A stretch of 19,480 nt of DNA from Paraglomus occultum (Eukaryota > Glomeromycota > Glomeromycetes > Paraglomerales > Paraglomeraceae), in contig CAJVPJ010000664.1 in the NCBI GenBank assembly GCA_910592205.1, positions 1 through 19,480 of the forward strand. The letters run 5' to 3'. Position 1 is the first letter of the stretch, and each line of letters begins with the position of its first letter. The notes beneath the pieces are model-generated. The model did not search any database. It was not told the DNA's origin and saw only the letters and a program-made list of their open reading frames with translations. The position numbers and the translations under genes were made by a program. Shown piece by piece: positions 8,814 to 19,480 of the stretch.

Positions 8814-11800
8814 CTACACCTTTTCTATTGGAGCTCGATTTGACACGTCTCTGACGCGCCTAGCAATTACTTTGACTGTTTCGCTTATTAGTGACAATAT
8901 TACAAAACATATTGCTATCTTGCCCCATCCAAATATGGGTACTGGGGTAAGTGAAAGCCATTGACGTATTCCTACAACATAATATTGTTAATATAAATAA
9001 GTATTGATTAATGGAGAAAGTGTAATAGATTTTGGTTACAATAATTACCTGGAGTGTATATCCCGAGGATTAATAAGCCCCAAGATCCTAGCACACTTGC
9101 AATCATCCACTTATTTCCCAAAATACCAGTTTTGAATACACTTTCATTAACCGTTCTGGACAGAAAGCCTTGGAATAACTGCAGTGTCGTCAGTGTAGCA
9201 AATGCCAATGATCTGGCATCTTCCAAAGGTATATGTTCAAAATCTAGTGCGATTTTATATGTGCCGAATGTCAATAGAGCCATCGCAAACGCCTGGGCTA
9301 TGATCATCGATGTTACCATCTTGCTGAGTACAGGTGATTTAGGATTACGAGGACGTCTTTTCATTATATCGTTTTCCGCTGGTTCGACACCAAGAGACAT
9401 CGCGGGTGGAATATCAGCTATTAACGTAAAACATTATCGCGTTATAGTCACATCATAATCAAATTTGTGTGGTAAAACAACTTCGTCACTTACCAATTAT
9501 ATTGGCCCAGAGAATCATAATGGTCGTAAATGGCAAATCAATATTGATAATGGTACACAGAAGCATTAAAACTATTTCAGCCCCGTTGCAACTTAGTAAA
9601 TAGACTATAAATTTTAGAATATTATCGAAAACTTGTCTTCCTTCTTCAACCGCTGCTACTATTGTCGAAAAGTCATCGTTGGCTAAAACAATATCTGCTG
9701 CCTGTTTGGTAATCTCTGTTCCTCCCATGCCCATGGCTACACCAACATCGGCAGCCTTGATAGCAGGTGCATCTGCAAGAGTAATAAAAACATTACGTGT
9801 GAATAACAATTACTAATAATGAAAGCATTATTACTGAAAATTCGAAATTTAACGCACCATTGACACCGTCTCCCGTCATCGCAACTGAGTTTCCAAGTGC
9901 TTGCAGTGCTTTAACAATTTTCAACTTGTTATCAGGACTAAGTAAAAGCGGAAGTCGTTAATTACGTAATTGACGACACAACACACAGGAATATACGTAT
10001 AATATTACCTAACGCGTGCAAATACGCTAGGGAAAGGCTTTAATTCGGCTATAGCTTCATCAGACAATAGATCTAATTCAGCCCCTCGTATTGTGCGACT
10101 CTGCAAATGCAGTTATAATAGTTAAGCATAAGATTTAATTACCGCGCTCGTTTCATAACACTGAACTTGCACTTACCATGTTGAGCACTCCAGGTTCGCA
10201 AATACCAATGTCAGTAGCTATAGCCGTAGCGGTAACAGCGTGATCTCCAGTAATCATAATAACCTTAATTCCAGCATTTTTACACTTGGCAATAGACTCG
10301 GCAACGCCTTTCCTAGGCGGATCGATTAATCCAATTAATCCAACGAACGTCAATCCATTTTCCGCGAACGCAGGATCAGAAACAGGCTCAACCGATTCGG
10401 CATCATTTACTGTAGGAGTAACATCTTCTTGTGTATCATCCTTCTGTGTATCATCCGATGATAAAGAATCCTTATCAAGTACACTAACTCTCTTGTATGC
10501 CAATCCAAGAACACGAAGACCTTTTGCAGCCATACGGGAGCTTTGCTCTGACACTAGATCACCAAAAGAATCATCTAACGGAACCGGTTGGATGTTAAAA
10601 GATGTTTGTGGTGAGGAAGTTGAAGCAGGTAAGCGGGCTGTACATTTTTGAAGCAGCTGCTCGGGCGCTCCTTTGGCCAACACTATAACTGGTTTATAGT
10701 TAGGAGAAACGTCAACCTCGGCATCTGTATAGATGGATTCCGGTACTTCATAAGCAACACTCATGAGTTTACGCTCGCTATCGAACGGTTTCTCATAAAT
10801 CTTTTTGAATTCTTTTTGTTTCTCCCAATAGTCTTTTGGAAACCCGCCCTTTTGTGCCGCAATTACAAGGGCCACCTCAGTCGGATCTCCAATCCCCTTA
10901 TAGCCGCTGCCTTTAGTGTCGTCAGGAACGACAGATGCGTTGTTACACAAGGCTGTAATCATCAAAGCGGTAACAACCGCTGCAGGTGTCTCTTTTATAT
11001 CCTTGGATACTTCTTGGGGATTATCTTCCTGAAGAATTTCTTTCTTTTCCTTCTTTACAGCCGCACTTTCCGTTAGAATGAGACTAGCGACAGAGCTTTT
11101 TGGTTGTTGTTTGTATTCTCTTAAAGCGCGCAACATTTGACCGCGGTTTGGATCGAGCGAGGTCGGTTCGGTGAAACTGTAAAGTGAGTCATCAGCTGTC
11201 CATAGTTCGGTAGGACCCATTTTGCCTTCGGTTAGGGTTCCAGTCTTGTCTGAACAAATTACGGTGACACTGCCTAACGTTTCAACGGAAGGCAGGGTAC
11301 GGACAATAGCGTTGCGAGCCGCCATGCGACGTACACCAATTGCCATTGTTACCGTTGTTACTGCTACAAGACCTTCTGGAATTACCGATACTGCTAAACT
11401 AAAAGGAGGAGATCGAGTCGATGAGTGACGCGATTGATATTCAAAATAGCAATCATTATATAAATAAACTTTAGTTGGTACCTAATACCGATAGTTATTG
11501 TGTCCCTTGTATTTCGTGCATAAGCAATCCCAATCGCGACCACAAGTGCACAGAGCAATACTGCTAATACGACAAGCCACTTTCCCAGAGTTGCAAGCTT
11601 TCGTTGAATTGGAGTTTGAACATTCGGTACTGAAGTTATTGCTGCACTAATTTTACCTATCTATTATTAAAAAACAACATTTTATTAAACACTTAAGCTG
11701 AAAGAACAATTATGTTATCAGAGTATACTGAAATTTTGTGAGTGTAATACCTCTGTGTTGTTTCCTGTTCTAACTACAAGGCCTTTGGCTCGGCCCTTAG

Positions 11801-13505
11801 CAACCATTGTAGACATGAATGCATTTCCTTTGCAATCAGCCAATGGAAGATGTCTTGTCTGATTACATTAAAACCTCAATATTATAATTTTTTTAAAAAA
11901 ACAAATCAATCGTAGTAACCATTCTCACCTTGGTCCAAACTTTCTTAGTATTCTTCAACACAGGGACGCTCTCACCGGTGAGAATTGATTCGACTACATG
12001 AAAAGATGCTGCTTCAACAATGCGAACGTCAGCAGGTATAGCATCACCTTCTTCCAGTATAACAATGTCTCCTGGTACCAATTCGGATGAGTTAATGACC
12101 ATTTTCTGACCATCTCTAATCACTTGAGCCTACCGAATATGCGAAACACAGTTGAAAGTCAGCGTTAGGATAACAATAACAATGTCTGTTGTAATCAAGA
12201 AAAGAATCATAACATTTCTAAAATCTTTACCTGAGCCACATTCAATTTTTTTAACGCTTCCAATGCTTTATTAGCTTTATACTCTTGTGTAAATCCAATT
12301 ACAGTGTTCAACACAATTACCACCAGCAATACTGCCATTGCTTTGAAGTCTTTCTCAGCAGCAGTGACGATAGAAGCAGCCAATAGAATTAGAACCATGA
12401 AATCCGTCAGTTGATGGAGTAGCATTTTTATGATAGACGGTTTGGGCGGATCGGGAAGTTTGTTGGGACCATAATGTTTATATCGATCTTGTACAGAGGC
12501 AGTATCGAGGCCTTCAGTAAGTGATGTGCGGAACATTTTTAAAAGACGAGTCACGTTGCGGTCGAAATATAGAGCTAATTAAACATTAAAGTATATTAGC
12601 AATTGATAACAATGCTTCCAACTTCAAATAATTCAGACGTAGCCTAAGCGTTGTCTTGTCGTATACTCACAAGGAGGAGGATATAGAGCTCCCTGGAAAA
12701 CAGGCATTAACGGTTTTTTAATTGTACTTGTTGATCCTTTCAGCACTTTCTCCACATCGCTGTGGTCGTCCTCCTTTACAAATTCGTGCCAGTCAGAGAA
12801 TTGTGGAAACCACTCGGTCAACATATGTATGATTGCTATAGCAGCTTGCTTTACTTCCGGCGGTGCGTCATTACGGCATCGACGATGAAGTCTAAGAGCG
12901 TCGCACAGATCGGATACATTCTCCTGAGCTACTGCTTGGCGAAATTCTTCAACTGGACGTAAAGACAAGTTGATAAAGACGAGTTGAATGAGCAAAAGCG
13001 CATGAATAAAGTATTCGTGTATGGTTGCATAATATTAGAACAGCTTGTTGGCAATCCGGTGCATAACATGGACAAAATAACACGTAAACCCTTTGTAGCT
13101 CTCTTACCTTCTTCGAGAAATTCTCCAAACAGAATAAATGCGTCTTGAGCCTCAGCAGTAAGTTTTCTCTTCAATAAACCTCCTTCGGTATACTTCATGT
13201 TGAACAGTAAACCTTTACAGAGGCGTTTCATAAGATCGGCGTCAAGGTTGGGAAGCCTGCCGCCCTTGAGACGGTAATCCACGACGTAGTGAAGCCCGGA
13301 CAAGACATCGTCAAGGGACAGTTGCGGATTGTTTTGAATACCGAACAAATCGTTTACTGCAGATGAGTTTCAAAATATGAGCGAACAGGTAGATTATAAC
13401 GGCTTACTAGCACAATAACTACTCACCGTGAATGTCTATTTGATGTTCGATCGATACTTTCCCATCACGTATGGATGCTAATTCGAGAGTCAAGTCCCTT
13501 GACAT
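8814..13505 (-). CDS. P2-type cation-transporting ATPase with an N-terminal extension domain
   Basis: Thirteen exons: 13505-13427, 13356-13108, 12952-12671, 12574-12231, 12129-11929, 11858-11751, 11660-11482, 11398-10177, 10100-10009, 9937-9858, 9772-9494, 9417-9049 and 8971-8814. They total 3642 nt and 1213 aa. Every junction is GT-AG and keeps phase, and an in-frame stop lies upstream of the ATG. Residues 1-~203 are a largely helical domain I do not recognise. The pump core then follows: TSLTEGL, M1-M2, the actuator TGES (369-372), M3, M4 with PEGL (E489), phosphorylation site DKTGT (Asp531), nucleotide-domain GDPTEVAL (651-658) and KGAPE (723-727), DPPR (840-843), TGDHA (864-868) and TGDGVND (940-946), then M5-M10. 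Cation-site residues resemble Ca2+ pumps (N1008, E1011, N1036, D1040), but A1039 replaces the usual Thr and Q1118 the M8 Glu. It may be a Ca2+ pump or a fungal alkali-cation ATPase; phylogeny would decide. Confidence 0.93.
10390..10480 (-). other. low-complexity acidic insert in the ATPase nucleotide domain
   Basis: Within exon 8 of the ATPase, after KDSLSS, the protein runs through a repeated DDTQ unit (DDTQKDDTQED) and an acidic Ser/Glu stretch before the DPPR motif returns. At DNA level the short unit TGTGTATCATCC is duplicated in tandem. A second Lys/Glu-rich insert (KKEKKEILQEDNPQE) precedes the GDPTEV motif. Both lie in surface loops between core motifs, so they probably do not affect catalysis. 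Confidence 0.6.
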
Positions 13506-14451
13506 TTGCCGACCAGACGATTTATTAGTGTCAAAAGGTGCCTTTACCTTTTAAGCAGTAGAAATAAGTGGATGCGAGGAAAGGCGGGGATATTAAATAC
13601 TGGCACCAAAACAAACCAAATTAGTAAAAAGAAGGGGTTACAAAGACCAGATTATCCGACCATGACATCAATTACATCACTTACCATCCGGAAATAAACA
13701 AACCTTGGCGTATCGGGTATCCGAACAAAAAGATACAAACAATGTGAATGCTGCGTACAAACAAAATTCTGTCGAACGTTACACTCAATAATCTAGATAA
13801 AAGTGTATCGAATCACAAGATTTTCAACAAAGATGCCTCTCACAAATAAACCGTTTTAGCTCGATACTACTCACCTAAACGAATTTACAGAGAACATATG
13901 TTCAATCAAGCACCGACATGGAAAAGACTGAATTTCAACCCCAATATTACACGTATCTCTCTAGCCCTAAATAAAGTGCCGTAACATCATTGCTGTCAAG
14001 TGCTTGTAACCTTAACTAACTATGTGACACGAAGGGCATGCGGCTACCTTTAACGCATAAATGGTGAGAATGATCATTTCCTGGAATGAAAGTCTAGCCC
14101 TGGCGCATCCCCTCATCGTCATCACATTTCTGAAGGATCTTTTATATAGCCGGCATCACTTCTCCAAACGTTGTGATAAAAACCAGAGAACTACGTTAAC
14201 GTTAAATTAATTATGCGGATAGATATTGACACGGCAATTGCTGGATGAGAAACATTTATTAGTAACTACATCGTCAATAATACTATTCGCCGTCTCAGGT
14301 GATAGATAGGCTGATGCCGAGAAATGCCGAGAAGCACGTCGAAGAAATGTTTCAATGGCACAAAAACGATTTTATAAATAGATGGGTTTTCCTTCTCTTC
14401 AATACTCCCATCTTTTGAATAATAAACGACGAACAATCGCTATCAATTGGC
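13506..14451. other. 5' flank of the ATPase gene
   Basis: No coding sequence with motif support. On the minus strand a strong donor-like GTAAGT lies near 13687, with a possible acceptor GTGCCAG near 13600, so a 5' UTR intron of the ATPase is possible. A TATAAATA at 14373-14380 (plus strand) belongs to the next entry. Confidence 0.4.
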
Positions 14452-14553
14452 ATGGGGTTCACAGATGCTGTTCGCAAGCTTTCAATGACTTCTCAACTTC
14501 CAGTGTACAGCTCTCAAGTTATCCCAAAAAGCGCGAATGATTCTGCGACTTGA
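14373..14553 (+). other. TATA box followed by a 33-codon open frame
   Basis: TATAAATA at 14373-14380 is followed by a pyrimidine-rich stretch (CCTTCTCTTC, 14391-14400) and an ATG at 14452 that opens a 33-codon frame starting MGFTDAVRKL and ending at 14551-14553. Spacing and composition are those of a transcription start. A further open frame overlaps it in another phase and reaches a GTGAGT donor-like site near 14686, but I could not assemble a consistent gene. It may be the first exon of an unresolved gene, a small peptide gene, or chance. Confidence 0.25.
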
Positions 14554-16999
14554 TAGAATACGCCTTGATCCCGTCGATGACGGGGAAATGCGTGTACTCA
14601 CTCTTTCACGTCATAACGATGGTTCTTCATCACGCATTTGCACATATGCAATCCGCAGAGTCTTCCATCTTCATATACGCAGACGTGAGTTTTGAGGTAG
14701 CACCCACGCGATCATCTGTTGGCAAATCACGCTTTGTTAGCGTGTAAAACTGGTTGGTTCCTTGCCAACTCTGTGTCCCTTTACGTTTTGCCACATTCGT
14801 CAAACATTCTCAACAACAGCTACTTGAGGTATGCATGAATAATTATTGGATAATACCTACCTAGGTGATGACTAGCATTGTTGACCCGGTCGGCCGGGGG
14901 ATGACAATAGTGATAATTATATTACGTTTGATGCAATATTTGTTAAATTTAAATTATTAATCAAATAGTTAATTGGTTGTATTTGTTCTGCGATACATTG
15001 AAGTCATTCATACCCTCTAATTACATTAGGGTCTGTTGTGAAAGCGGTTTTGTGTAGCGCGCGCTGATGTTAGACTATACTAATAGCAACGTATGCCTGG
15101 CCTGGAGCAAATATGACCATCAAAGATATAATGGTGTTCTGTAGTGTGAGACCTTGATATTGAGTCATATGTATTGTTAAGTATTGTAACAAAAATTGAG
15201 TCCGCGCTCCCTCTGCCTGATAAAAGTAGGAAATGTGTTTTGGCACCCAATGATGGACTATTGCATTTTGTACGCAGAATGCTACTTGAACAGTTAATGT
15301 GTCTTATCGAAATCAGTAATAACTCTGATAATACCATTACAAATACCTTTTCCCATTAGAAAGTTGTTTAAACACGTTATCCGAGATTCTTGTTAAATAC
15401 GTACAGACGACGATAGATTTGTTTTGAGTTTAAAAACTGATTTACAATTTCGAAATTTTGCTGAATGTCGTTATAAAGTCTATAGCTTTAGACATCACAA
15501 ATTTTTCATTTTCTAAGAGTAAATCATTGTTGACAATACGGTTTATCTGTTCAACAGTTGTTTGTATTGGACTACTTGTGTGGTCGTGACAAGCAATTCT
15601 TATGAGAAACAGGGTTTGTATGAAGCGGCTTTTGGACGAGTTTTCCTATGTAGTCTGTGAAATGTTGCCTACTCTAATTTCTTGGATTGTGTCAAAAAAG
15701 AGTGGATAGAATAAATGCCAAATAGGGGAGTGGAAAGCCAGGTTCACGTGTACTGGGGGCAGTTGGGCTAAATAGCCTACGATAATTATGCTGATGCCAA
15801 GTCGTTGTTGTGTATCAATGCGAAAAGGTTGGATGTAAATACGATGTAGATATCATCGAAATTTTATCGATGATTATTGTGTTAATTTTACGAGTAGATT
15901 TCTAAACGCGTCATTGTAAAACGCTAATGCTTGAAATCCTGCTTCTGTTTGGTAAATCCCGCTCTGTCATTATCATTACTCACTGATGTCCCTAACATCA
16001 ATCATTTATTATAGCGCTGTATCCACGAAAAAGCACCAAGGAAACGTCAATACAATTAGAATGAGCGCATTACGCTTGACATAAACAAAAATTTTCTTAT
16101 CTCGTACAAACCGTCAATGCTTTGTATTAGTATTAGTGGGTTTGAAATATTGATCAGTCTTAAGGTTTATAGCAAGTTACAATTCGCTAAGGTGCTGTAC
16201 GCATGTATTTGATGAGTGAACGGTATCCAAGATTTTGTTTATAGACACCATGTAATAGTAATGTATTTACATAAGATCATAAAATTGTATCGCTTTTTAT
16301 TTTCAGACCAAAAAATTACAGAATGGGTATTAGTATAAGCAGACTCGATAAGTCGGTTTTTGGCCTAACTTGGTCAAAAATATTAAAACTTTTTTTTCAA
16401 TATTTAAATGTAAAAGTCGAGCTACCCCAAGAGAGCCAGAATCAGTTACAGTAACGTTTTTATTTCGAAATATACAAGTTTTTGAGTAAATTTTAATGCC
16501 TAACTCGGTTCGAATTACGATCATAGACAAGGGATTTAGATTTCGACCAATAAGAGTAGATATAGAGAGATTCGATCTCGTTAATCGCTTGATAATAAAC
16601 ATACTTTCAATCCACTTGGAAACGGGGGTTGACGCTTAAAATGCCAAGGTATCTGCCAACAAGACTTTATTATACAAAATCAATTAAGTAATATATTTTT
16701 TTAATATATTGACTTACTCCTTTCAGTACTTAATAAAGAAATCTGTGTGCGACACCAAAATTCCACATGCAACACAAGATTTTAAGGCTGATGACTGGCT
16801 GAAAACGTCATACGGACAGTCACGTTACTGTAACTGGTAGTTTAAAAGTCGATATTAGTCATATAAAATTGTGTAACACAAGTCATAGGGACATCTGACA
16901 TTTTTTCGATCTTGCGATTTTAATTTGGACAAAAAAGTTTTCATATAAAAACCTAGTCATATAAAAGAAAGTTGTAACCGTTATCAATAAGCTTAAAGC
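14554..16999. other. intergenic region, no supported gene
   Basis: Open frames at 14550-14747, 15080-15359 and 16330-16602 show no family motif and no compatible splice partners. A CCCGGTCGGCCGGGG palindromic stretch lies near 14885-14899. The region 16330-16602 is unusually uninterrupted for its base composition and could be an eroded repeat. No tRNA gene was found. Confidence 0.4.
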
Positions 17000-19445
17000 A
17001 TGATACAGCTCATTCTTTCCAATAGTGCACGGCAAACGACTACATCTGCGCGTTCGTTTCTTCTGTCTTCGTATATTGTCAATGGAACAAAGACAACACT
17101 TGCCACTTCTTCCCAGACACGATGGAAGGCGATGGGAGTGACTGCACGAGTCTTCAGCACGAGTACCGCAGCCAGCGATGCGAGGTCGCGGCTTGAAATG
17201 GCGGAAGCCGCGCTGAAAGAGTTTGAGAAGAAACATGAAGAAGAGAAAAAGAAACATGAAGAAGAGAAAAAGAAGCTTGAAGAAGAGAAAAAGAAGTTGG
17301 AGAAGAAACTTGAAGAAGAGAAAAAGAAGCTGAAAGATAAACGAGATCTATGGGAGAGTATCTTGACAGACGCGTTGCGCGCCCCCAAGGGTGGTAGAGG
17401 TAATTGACTTTGACTTGGGCGTTTGGACATAGAGTAGTGTGTATGGGTACAGTAGATATAATAATATGAGTTTTTTGATTATTATGATCTATGGTTTCTA
17501 TATTGATATTTATGTCAATACTCTAAAATTTTTTTCTTCACATGCCATATACATTGTCATGTTTTGATTATTAGCAAAAAGAACAATTGAGGATTCTTTT
17601 CCCAATGGTATGTAGCAAGATTGTTCAACTTTTAAAGATATCTCATTTCACATTAATTATGATTTAATTAATTCTCTAGGCCTTCCATATATTAACCCTG
17701 ACTCAAAAATGTTACTTAACACTTCTGGGGCTAAATGGGATTATCAACTATCTGATGAATTGTGCCACCAACTCCGACATAATCTAATGCGACATTACAA
17801 CTACTACATCAAAAATGAACGAGACAAATCAACCATGCCTACCTATTTTTTCCTTGCTGGTGCTGGTACTGGAAAATCTAGGAATGCTGCTGAGTTTCAT
17901 TTAACAACAATTAATTGTTTACCAACAACAATGAATGGGGCACATGAACTACATAAAAGACTTAATAATGCTTGGGTGTTTTATACCACCTTGGAGAATG
18001 GCATCCCCTGGACTTCAACTGATGAACCAGATCAATATAAAGCCATTGGCAGTCGGATGCTTTACCAACTTCTTCATGACACAACTACATGGAATGATAT
18101 TCTCGAAACCTATGAAGCACCAACCCCAGAAGACATCTTATGTTTGGTTGCCAAACATTATATATTAAATAGCCATGATACACTATCTACAGGAAAAAAC
18201 TTGACATCAGCTGTTACCCAATACTTATCTAATGCTACAGTTATACTAGTTGTTGATGGCTTACAAAAGTTTATGTCAAACCAAAATGATAGGCAAGACA
18301 AATTTTACCAGACTTTGTCACAAATTGGAAGTCTTTGGAGTACAAATGCTTTTGTACTTCCATGCTGTACTGCAACAATTACTAGTCCAATTAAGACCTT
18401 TATCAAGGATTCACACCAGTGTTACATATTTCTGCCAGTTACTTCTCTAAAAGTTCCAACTAAAAATTCTGTACCAATCTTTCAGATAAATGATCCCATT
18501 ATGAAAGTCCTTATAAGTGATTGTGGAGGACATGGAAGAGCTATTGAGACCCTGGAAACATGCTTGTCTGGTTGTGACATAAGGGATTGTGATGCCTCTG
18601 TTTTAATGAATGATTTACACACATCTCTTATTAAAAATTATTCTGAAGCTATTAGTTCTATGACTGCCACTGATGCCCTGGCAATTGTAAAAGCAACCTT
18701 AACCTGTCAACTCTTGAAGGCTGACCAAGTTGTTCCTGGAACAACTAAATGTCCTGAGGAGTTTGCCCAGCCTGGGTTAATCTGCTATGAAAGACTTGAT
18801 GATTCTAATGAAGGATACCTTGTCTTGCCATATATCTGGTTTTGGATATTGATGGAGCAATATAGACGAGCATCTAAGTTCAATCAGCAAGAAGAATTAT
18901 TTCAAAGGTGGAATTTTGATGATTATAATGAGCATTTGTCAAAACAAGAGGGAGACCCAATAGTTTGTTGGCAGGCTTTTGAGAAGTTTAATGCAAAAAT
19001 CCGTGTTTTCAAATCTCAAATGCTAGAGGAAGGCGAGTTAACATCTCTTGCAAGAATACATGTTGGAGCACGGTTGAAGGGCAACATCTCCTTCAAAAAT
19101 CACCATCTAATCCTTGACAAAGCTGTAAAACAAACCAAGACATCTACAACAGCTAAAAACTCTAATAATTGGAATGTGGAATGTGAAAAATGCACTGTAA
19201 ATGCACGAGAGGGCAGGTACTGCATCATCAATGCAACAGGGGCACCAGTAGCTGATTATTTTCTCTGTTTGGATGCAGACAAGGCTTTAAACGAAGTTAC
19301 ACAATCAAAGTTGTACACTCACTACCAAAATGTATTGGCCGAAATTTGTCGATCAATAGTAAAACATATGAAAAATCCAATTTTTCAAAAATCTGTATTG
19401 GCATTATTTACTAAACAAACAACAAAAATTTTTATATTTTTATGA
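17000..19445 (+). CDS. Crinkler/RHS-type P-loop NTPase-nuclease protein with mitochondrial-like leader
   Basis: Exons are 17000-17399, 17575-17607 and 17680-19445, giving 2199 nt and 732 aa. Both introns are GT-AG, the second with GTATGT, and phase is kept. An in-frame TAA lies six bases upstream of the ATG. Residues 1-59 contain no Asp or Glu but many Arg, Ser and Thr, and include ARVFSTS, which fits a mitochondrial processing site. Residues 65-115 form a Lys/Glu coiled coil. The third exon carries the family opening LPYINP..SKMLLN, Walker A GAGTGKS (205-211), Walker B VILVVDG (Asp337) and GGHGRAIETL (427-436). The C-terminal ADYFLCLD...EVTQSK (Asp670, Gln686, Lys688) has the spacing of a PD-(D/E)XK nuclease core. 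Crinkler/RHS proteins are modular and are treated as effectors or genome-conflict proteins; they are abundant in arbuscular mycorrhizal fungi. The function of this copy is unknown. The frame looks intact, though its tail after the nuclease core is short. Confidence 0.85.
17228..17332 (+). repeat. 21-bp tandem repeat encoding a coiled-coil heptad
   Basis: The 21-base unit AAGAAACATGAAGAAGAGAAA (coding KKHEEEK) occurs at 17228-17248 and again unchanged at 17249-17269. It then recurs in drifted form (KKLEEEK, 17270-17290) and as two shorter derivatives up to 17332. The period equals one heptad, so expansion or contraction would lengthen or shorten the coiled coil without shifting the frame. Confidence 0.85.
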
Positions 19446-19480
19446 AGCTGATTGACTGCAGTTTTCGAATAAAATACTGA

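Noticed and set aside
9054-9458. Plus-strand 134-codon frame
   Set aside because: Antisense to ATPase exon 12, which carries M7-M9; no motif of its own.
10286-11428. Three plus-strand frames of 68-142 codons
   Set aside because: They lie opposite exon 8 of the ATPase, whose motifs (PEGL, DKTGT, GDPTEV, KGAPE, TGDHA) prove the minus-strand reading; these are antisense shadows.
12574-12995. ATPase start placed at the beginning of the pump core (exon 4), with exons 1-3 as a separate gene
   Set aside because: Exon 3 ends in a GTGAGT donor and exon 4 begins after a good acceptor in matching phase; there is no stop between them, and no ATG with good context opens exon 4.
15080-15359. Overlapping frames of 85 and 61 codons on opposite strands
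   Set aside because: Neither shows a motif or compatible splice sites; probably chance.
16490-16520. CGGTTCGAATTACG, considered as a tRNA B box
   Set aside because: No A box or acceptor stem can be folded around it; no tRNA gene here.
16330-16602. Minus-strand 90-codon frame
   Set aside because: No recognisable family, no splice partners and AT-rich composition; it might be an eroded repeat but cannot be supported as a gene.
16883-17430. Minus-strand frames of 124 and 145 codons
   Set aside because: They are antisense to the Lys/Glu repeat of the Crinkler-type exon 1; the Ser/Phe runs are the complement of GAA/AAG repeats.

Overview
This window is nuclear DNA of an intron-rich, fairly AT-rich fungus that uses the standard genetic code. 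The arguments for a fungus are a fungal-type CMC1, a mitochondrial MRS2, a fungal-type P2 cation ATPase with about a dozen short (70-155 nt) GT-AG introns, and a large Crinkler/RHS-type P-loop NTPase. Such NTPases are strongly expanded in arbuscular mycorrhizal fungi (Glomeromycotina), so that group is my best guess. The genus cannot be fixed from sequence reading alone. Nearly all the open frames longer than 60 codons are exons or shadows of exons, so the genes below were rebuilt by following reading phase across splice sites.

Layout, left to right. 1-380: no gene seen, with a possible TATA box near 290. 379-1046: gene-like pieces that could not be joined, interrupted by a 160-bp foldback (MITE-like) element. 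1030-2453 (+): a multi-exon gene whose second and third exons resemble the OB fold of the telomere protein TPP1/ACD (tentative). 3441-3770 (+): a decayed Tc1/mariner transposase. 4437-6446 (-): MRS2, the mitochondrial inner-membrane Mg2+ channel, in 8 exons, with internal exons of 21, 53, 12 and 18 nt and one GC-AG intron. 6564-6954 (+): CMC1, a twin-CX9C protein of the intermembrane space, divergent from MRS2 across only 117 bp. 6955-8813: noncoding. 8814-13505 (-): a P2-type cation ATPase in 13 exons (1213 aa) with a ~200-residue N-terminal domain that I do not recognise. 13506-16999: mostly featureless, apart from a TATA box followed by a 33-codon frame. 17000-19445 (+): a Crinkler/RHS-type protein of 732 aa in three exons, whose first exon encodes what looks like a mitochondrial presequence and a Lys/Glu coiled coil.

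How they fit together: MRS2 and CMC1 are both nuclear genes for mitochondrial proteins and share one short promoter region, so co-regulation is plausible. The ATPase is a housekeeping ion pump. The Crinkler-type gene belongs to a fast-evolving accessory family, and its apparent mitochondrial leader is the most unusual feature here. The splice models are mine and no transcript data were available. Those for MRS2, CMC1 and the ATPase are well constrained because phase and family motifs agree at every junction.
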